17,405 bases of DNA from JBHJOF01 sp050330055 (GTDB taxonomy: Bacteria > Pseudomonadota > Alphaproteobacteria > Kiloniellales > JAKSDN01), in assembly GCA_050330055.1 (NCBI GenBank), contig JBHJOF010000415.1, positions 1-17,405 on the forward strand, in the 5' to 3' direction. The notes under the pieces were generated by a model, which saw only the letters and a program-made list of their open reading frames with translations, ran no database searches and was not told the origin of the DNA. Numbering within the stretch: position 1 is the first letter of the stretch; each line of letters starts with the position of its first letter. A program made the translations under genes and the position numbers. Below are positions 13,350-17,405 of this stretch, piece after piece.

Positions 13350-14332
13350 CTGTCCAGCAGCGCCGCAACGCGCTCGATGACCGCCGCGGTGGGAATCAGG
13401 GCCGGGTCCTGGCCGCCATAGCTCTCCGCCGCCAGGACCTCGCCGCGGCTGATCAAAGGCCGGAACTTCTCCGCGTTGGTCGGGCCGAATAGGGTGAGCA
13501 GCGGGATGTCCGCCGCGGCCAGCATGTGACCGACGCCGGCGTCGTTGGCCACCGCCGCGGTCAGGCGCTCGGCCAGCGCGATGGTCCGGATCGGCGAGAA
13601 GCCCTCGCCCCAGACGGCGCTCTCCTGCTCGGGGAACAGGGCCTCGGGCAGCGCCGCCTTGATCCTGGGCAGCCACTCCAGCTCGTTCGGGCCGAGGATG
13701 AAGACGGGGACTCCGCCCTGGCCGCGGTGCCAGGCCGCCACCTCGATGAAACGCTCTAGCGGCCAGCACTTGTTGCGGCTGCCGGCGCCGGGGGCCAGGC
13801 CCAGATAGCGCCGGCCGGGCGGCAGCAGCCGCGCGGCCTTGCTGGCGAAATCCTGCGGCACCGGCAGACGGACGCGATCGATCGCGGCGGTCCGTCCGGC
13901 CGCCAGTTCGAGCAGCAGCAGCAGCCGGTGCACTTGGTGGGCTGGCTTGCGGTAGGGCCAGGGCGGGCGGCGGTCCGACAGCAGGAAGCGCGCCGTCGTC
14001 GAGAGATAGAGTCGGTGCGGAATGCGCCGCACGACGAGGCTGCGCAGCAGGTTGGACTGGGTGTCGATCAGAATCTCGAAGCCTTGCGGCAGGGGCAGCG
14101 GCCGGATCAGGTCCCAGCCGCCGCGCGCCAAGTCGTGACATACCGTCACCTCGTCGAGCAGGCCCTCGACCAGTGGCCGCAGCCGGGTTGCGAAGACCGT
14201 GTCGGAGCTGGTCAGCCAGCAGATGTGGTGCTCGGGGAACAGGCTGCGGGCCGCGCGCAGCACCGGCAGCTTCCAGGTCGCGTCGCCGATCAGTTCGCCG
14301 CAGCTGTAGATGGCGATGGAGTTGCGCTGCAA
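13346..14332 (-). CDS. Family 9 (heptosyltransferase-like) glycosyltransferase, copy A
   Basis: Family 9 enzymes transfer heptose or related sugars from nucleotide donors to the lipopolysaccharide core at the inner face of the membrane. The 328-residue product has GLAPGAGSRNKCWPLERF in the donor domain, the late signature NDAGVGHMLAAADIP (263-277), and then LTLFGPTNAEKFRP, all typical. The N-terminus (SIAIYSCGELIGD) departs from the common 'ILVIRxxxxGD' opening, so it may use a different acceptor from copy B. The start is TTG at 14332, with GGTAAG 4 bases away; no ATG is available in frame, since the nearby ATG runs into a stop. It is a single gene convergent with the GT4 gene and divergent from DUF6165. 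Confidence 0.83.
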   Translation of the reverse strand: MQRNSIAIYSCGELIGDATWKLPVLRAARSLFPEHHICWLTSSDTVFATRLRPLVEGLLDEVTVCHDLARGGWDLIRPLPLPQGFEILIDTQSNLLRSLVVRRIPHRLYLSTTARFLLSDRRPPWPYRKPAHQVHRLLLLLELAAGRTAAIDRVRLPVPQDFASKAARLLPPGRRYLGLAPGAGSRNKCWPLERFIEVAAWHRGQGGVPVFILGPNELEWLPRIKAALPEALFPEQESAVWGEGFSPIRTIALAERLTAAVANDAGVGHMLAAADIPLLTLFGPTNAEKFRPLISRGEVLAAESYGGQDPALIPTAAVIERVAALLDS

Positions 14333-14521
14333 AGGGCTTACCGTGGCTGCATGGGCGGGACTCTAAGCGTTCGGGCCGCAGCCTGGCCTTGACAGGCCGG
14401 CGCGAAATGATCCCTATGCCCGACGGCGCCGCGCCGCGCAAGGGTGCGCCTCGTCGCATTGGAGTGGGTTGCCTGGGGAATAGCGACCATGCAGGGTCGT
14501 GCCGTCGGTAGGGACAGCGAG

Positions 14522-14944
14522 ATGGTCGAAGGAAGCACCGCGGCGGCGGGCGATGCGCGGCTGATCGAGGTCGCGGTCTCGCCGGGCGAGCTGATCGACA
14601 AGATCTCGATCCTCGAGATCAAGGCCGAGCGAATTACCGATCCCGACAAGCTGAGGAACGTGGTGCACGCGCTCGATATCCTCCGCGCCGCCCGCGCCGG
14701 GGCCATGCCGCAGAGTGCCGAGCTGGCGCGCCTGGAAACCGAACTCAAGCGGGCCAACGAGGCTCTGTGGGAGATCGAGGATGCGCTGCGCGCCTGTGAG
14801 GCCGCCAAGGACTTCGGCCCGCACTTCGTCGAGCTGGCCCGCTCGGTCTATCTGACCAACGATCGCCGCGCCGCCACCAAGAAGCAGATCGACCTGCTGT
14901 TCGGCTCGGCCCTAACCGACGAGAAATCATACGAGAGCTATTGA
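14522..14944 (+). CDS. DUF6165 family protein
   Basis: A 140-residue protein of unknown function recognised as DUF6165 by its core VSPGELIDKISILEIKAERI (about residues 20-39), followed by a charged helical stretch rich in Glu, Leu and Arg (about 60-95) that could form a coiled coil, and a C-terminal KKQIDLLFGS. No signal peptide or membrane segment. Family members often neighbour glycosyltransferases, as here, where it lies between two family 9 enzymes that both run on the opposite strand; a role in polysaccharide assembly is a guess from context. The start is uncertain: ATG at 14522 is closest to conserved sequence; ATG at 14489 after GGGGAA would add 11 residues. The stop lies 9 bases from that of the convergent glycosyltransferase. 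Confidence 0.75.
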   Translation: MVEGSTAAAGDARLIEVAVSPGELIDKISILEIKAERITDPDKLRNVVHALDILRAARAGAMPQSAELARLETELKRANEALWEIEDALRACEAAKDFGPHFVELARSVYLTNDRRAATKKQIDLLFGSALTDEKSYESY

Positions 14945-14953
14945 GCCCCAGGA

Positions 14954-15898
14954 CTATCGCGCCCGGGCGGTTTCGCCGGGCCCCTCCAATAGCGCATCGA
15001 CCGCGGCCAGCACCTCGGCGACCTTGATGTCTTCCATGCGGCGGCGCTGCAGCACCGTGACCCGCTCGCCGGGCGGCGCCAGCTTTACCGGGTCCGACTT
15101 CTCGTTGTAGAGCACGACCAGCGGACAGCCGGCCGCGGCGATCAGGAAGCTGGGGCCGGTGTCGTTCGATACGGCCACGCTCGCGCCGCGCGCGAGTGCC
15201 ACGATCTCCTCGCGATTGCTGTCGATGTCGTGGGCGGCCGGGCAGGCGCGTGCGATCGCCGCGGCCTCCTCGCGCTCGGCCGGCCCGCAGATCAGCACCG
15301 GCGCGATGCCGCGCGCCGCCAGCGCCTGCGCGACGACAACGAAGCGCGCGACCGGCCAGCGCTTCTCGGGATGGCGCGGCGAGCTGCCCGGCACCAGCAG
15401 CGCGTAAGGGCCCTCGATGCCATAGCGCGAGATATCGGCGTCGAGGAACGACAGGTCGGGCGGCGGCACCTCTGAGATGCCGGCGAGCCGCAGCAGCTCG
15501 GCATGGCGCTCGCGAATATGCACGCGTTTCTTCGGCTCGGTCATGCGGTGCGAGCAGCCTCGTACGATGCCGGCCCACTCGGGTTTGGGCCAGAGCAGCA
15601 GGTGGAAGTACCAGGCGGTGCGGTCGGCCCACTGCAGGTCGTAGACGCGAGCGAAGCGCGCCCGCCGCATGCGCCGGACCAGCGGCAGCCAACGGTCGAG
15701 GCGCAGCAGCGGCGCCCGCTCGTCGAGCCAGACTTCGTCGAAATAGCCGCTTTTCTCGGCCAGCTCGCGGTAAGCCGGCGTGGTCAGCAGGGTGATGCGG
15801 GCAACGGGATTGTGGCGGCGGATCGCCGCCATGGGGCCGAGCGCGTGGATGAAGTCGCCCAGCGCGCCCAGCTTGATGACCAGGATTCTCTCCGGCAA
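14954..15898 (-). CDS. Family 9 (heptosyltransferase-like) glycosyltransferase, copy B
   Basis: A 314-residue lipopolysaccharide heptosyltransferase homologue. The N-terminus RILVIKLGALGDFIHALG (4-21) is the classic family opening, with the acceptor-side Asp after Gly. The donor half has LLVPGSSPRHPEKRWP (about 167-182) and SNDTGPSFLIAAAGCP with LVVLYNEKSDPVKLAPPG after it, the nucleotide-sugar site. In this branch the usual FGPTxP is replaced by YNEKSDP, so the donor may not be ADP-heptose. The start is TTG at 15898, preceded at 4 bases by GGCGGAG, a good ribosome binding site that decides the choice. It is not closely similar to copy A by eye, so this is not a recent duplication. It diverges from the MsbA-like gene. 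Confidence 0.87.
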   Translation of the reverse strand: MPERILVIKLGALGDFIHALGPMAAIRRHNPVARITLLTTPAYRELAEKSGYFDEVWLDERAPLLRLDRWLPLVRRMRRARFARVYDLQWADRTAWYFHLLLWPKPEWAGIVRGCSHRMTEPKKRVHIRERHAELLRLAGISEVPPPDLSFLDADISRYGIEGPYALLVPGSSPRHPEKRWPVARFVVVAQALAARGIAPVLICGPAEREEAAAIARACPAAHDIDSNREEIVALARGASVAVSNDTGPSFLIAAAGCPLVVLYNEKSDPVKLAPPGERVTVLQRRRMEDIKVAEVLAAVDALLEGPGETARAR

Positions 15899-16239
15899 GG
15901 CTCCGCCCAGCCCCCTATCGGCTGTCGCCGCGGCCGCCCCCGTCCTTTCCGGAGGCGGCCGGTCCGGCGGCTAGGGGTGTCACAGCCCGGGGTCGGCTTC
16001 AAGGCCAATACGCGGCTGGCCCGCGCCCTGGAGTGGAGGCGGATGGCACGATCCTGGAGCCGTTTCAGCCCCACCGGTGCGCTTGGAAGTGCTTGACCCA
16101 GAAGTGCTTGACAGGGGCGGCTTTTCGGCCGAGGTCAAGGCGCGCGGACTGCCGGCTCGCTGGTTGCCGCCCGTCTGGTCGGGAGTCCGGCAGCCATGCT
16201 ATGGTCCCGGCCCACGATAAACCTCACTCGGAAGCGCTT
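15899..16239. other. Divergent gap between GT9 copy B and the MsbA-like gene
   Basis: No gene supported. It holds a 12-base direct repeat (listed separately), and CTTGAC (16107-16112) pairs with GTCAAG (16134-16139). TTGACA (16108-16113) is a good -35 by sequence but has no clear -10 at 17 bases. CATGCTATGGT at 16194-16204 could be part of a -10 for the exporter gene. Confidence 0.4.
16086..16112. repeat. 12-base direct repeat, possible regulator site
   Basis: GAAGTGCTTGAC occurs at 16086-16097 and again at 16101-16112, 15 bases apart. The second copy contains TTGACA. Tandem sites ending in a -35-like hexamer would suit an activator or repressor of the downstream exporter gene. Confidence 0.4.
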
Positions 16240-17405
16240 TTGTCCGAGACGACAGCGACAGCCAAGGTCCAGCTCGACGAGACGACGCGCGCCCTGGCGC
16301 TGCGCCTGCTCCGCGGCTACGTGCGGCCGCACCTCTGGCGCATCATAGCGGCGCTGCTCTGCATGGCCATCGTGGCCGGCAGCGTCGCCGCCTTCACCCA
16401 GCTCATCAAGCCGATCATCAACGAGGTCTTCATCGCCAAGGACGGCGCCATGCTGTGGCCGCTGGCCGCTGCCGCATTCGCCGTCTTCGTCGCCAAGGGT
16501 GTCGCCTCCTACGGCGAATCGGTGATCATGAGCTACGTCGGCAACGGCATCGTCGCCACCATGCAGACCCAGATGTTCCAGCGCCTGATGGGCGCCGACC
16601 TGGCCTTCTTTCACCGCACCTCGCCGGGCATCCTGGTATCGCGCTTCATCAACGACGTGAATCTGCTGCGCACCGGCGTGACCGAGACCGTCACCGGCAT
16701 CGGCCGCGATACGCTGACCCTCTTCGCGCTGCTCGGCGTGATGTTCTACGAGGATTGGCTCTTCGCGCTGATCGCCTTCTTCGCCTTCCCGAGCGCGGTG
16801 CTGCCGATCGTCCGCGTCGGCCGGCGCATGCGCAAGGTCTCGCGCCATACCCAGGTGCAGGTCGGCCGGCTCACCACGCTGCTCGACGAGGTCTTCCAGG
16901 GCTTCCGCCACGTCAAGGCCTACGGCATGGAGGGCTACGAGATCGGCCGGGCGCGCCAGGCGATCAACGAGGTCTTTCGCCTGCACTTCAAGGCGGCGCG
17001 CACGCGCGCGGCGCTGGCGCCTATCATGGAAACGCTGGGCGGTCTCGCGATCGTGACGATCATCCTCTACGGCGGCTACCAGGTGATTGCCGGCGGCAAG
17101 GACCCGGGCGCCTTCTTCGCCTTCATGGTGGCGCTCCTGCGGGCCTACGAGCCGATGAAACGGCTGGCCAAGCTGAACGCCAAGATGCAGGAGGGCCTGG
17201 CGGCCACCGCCCGCGTCTTCGAGCTGCTCGACCGCCGGCCCACGGTGCTGGAAAAGCCCTCCGCCGCGCGCCTGGCAATCCGCGATGGCACGGTCCGCTT
17301 CGAGGATGTCGACTTCTCCTATGACGGCAGCAAGGTCGCGCTGCGCGAGCTCGACTTGGAGGTGCCGGGTGGCCGCACGGTGGCGCTGGTCGGCCCCTCG
17401 GGCGC
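16240..17405 (+). CDS. msbA: MsbA-like lipid exporter (ABC permease/ATPase), 3' end cut off
   Basis: MsbA flips lipid A-core across the inner membrane using ATP. About 388 residues are visible: the whole membrane domain, with hydrophobic segments near 31-52, 76-90, 155-172 and 180-195, and a later pair around 270-310. MsbA-type loops include FFHRTSPGILVSRFINDVNLL and KAYGMEGYE in the coupling region. The ATPase domain opens with VRFEDVDFSYDG and breaks off at ALVGPSGA, inside Walker A. I chose TTG at 16240 since GGAAG lies 5 bases before it and third-position GC becomes strong from there; an in-frame ATG at 16201 would add 13 residues with poor codon bias and no well-spaced site. Other lipid-exporting ABC proteins look alike, but heptosyltransferase-like neighbours favour MsbA. 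Confidence 0.88.
   Translation, partial: MSETTATAKVQLDETTRALALRLLRGYVRPHLWRIIAALLCMAIVAGSVAAFTQLIKPIINEVFIAKDGAMLWPLAAAAFAVFVAKGVASYGESVIMSYVGNGIVATMQTQMFQRLMGADLAFFHRTSPGILVSRFINDVNLLRTGVTETVTGIGRDTLTLFALLGVMFYEDWLFALIAFFAFPSAVLPIVRVGRRMRKVSRHTQVQVGRLTTLLDEVFQGFRHVKAYGMEGYEIGRARQAINEVFRLHFKAARTRAALAPIMETLGGLAIVTIILYGGYQVIAGGKDPGAFFAFMVALLRAYEPMKRLAKLNAKMQEGLAATARVFELLDRRPTVLEKPSAARLAIRDGTVRFEDVDFSYDGSKVALRELDLEVPGGRTVALVGPSG

Noticed and set aside
11436..14459. Open minus-strand frame of 1007 codons opposite the metallophosphoesterase and glycosyltransferase genes
   Set aside because: It is antisense to strongly recognisable genes, its product is low-complexity (Arg, Ala, Gly, Val, His-rich), and such long empty frames are common in GC-rich DNA.
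1..17405. CRISPR arrays, tRNA genes, rRNA genes, integrases or transposases
   Set aside because: I looked for spaced direct repeats, tRNA-like cloverleafs and recognisable transposase or recombinase proteins and found none.

Overview
The window is high-GC DNA with strong G/C bias at third codon positions, and it looks like an alphaproteobacterial chromosome, probably Rhodospirillales or a close relative. This placement is inferred from the long (type 2) LeuA, PmbA, the MsbA-type exporter, a lipid-remodelling gene pair and the style of the palindromic intergenic repeats; no rRNA gene is present to confirm it. TTG is a frequent start codon here.

Region 1 (1-720) is AT-richer. On the minus strand it holds a damaged two-gene remnant: the N-terminal part of a GNAT-type acetyltransferase, followed by an ASCH-domain gene whose frame is open but has no ordinary start codon. 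Region 2 (789-2363) is ubiD (ubiquinone pathway decarboxylase) with a clear terminator. Region 3 (2362-5600) is accessory DNA between the two metabolic genes ubiD and leuA. It contains a Xre/RES toxin-antitoxin pair, a small GFA-family zinc protein, and an AT-rich minus-strand unit. That unit encodes an AvcD-type antiphage deaminase (P-loop-like domain plus dCMP-deaminase domain) and, 20 bases downstream behind a strong ribosome binding site, an unrecognised basic 64-residue protein. This unit is the most interesting part of the window.

Region 4 (5600-9330) is leuA with a long leader, a patch of palindromic repeats, and pmbA (tldE). Region 5 (9346-17405) concerns the cell envelope. A minus-strand pair (lipid kinase, then exported metallophosphatase) diverges from a plus-strand pair (LpxH/PlcP-like metallophosphoesterase, then family 4 glycosyltransferase) that resembles the PlcP-Agt module replacing phospholipids with glycolipids under phosphate shortage. 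Next come two family 9 (heptosyltransferase-like) glycosyltransferases flanking a DUF6165 gene. Last is an MsbA-like lipid exporter, cut off by the window end inside its Walker A motif.

Together the right half suggests membrane lipid turnover and lipopolysaccharide core assembly. The left half is a small defence and toxin-antitoxin island with decayed neighbours. No tRNA, rRNA, CRISPR array or transposase gene was seen.
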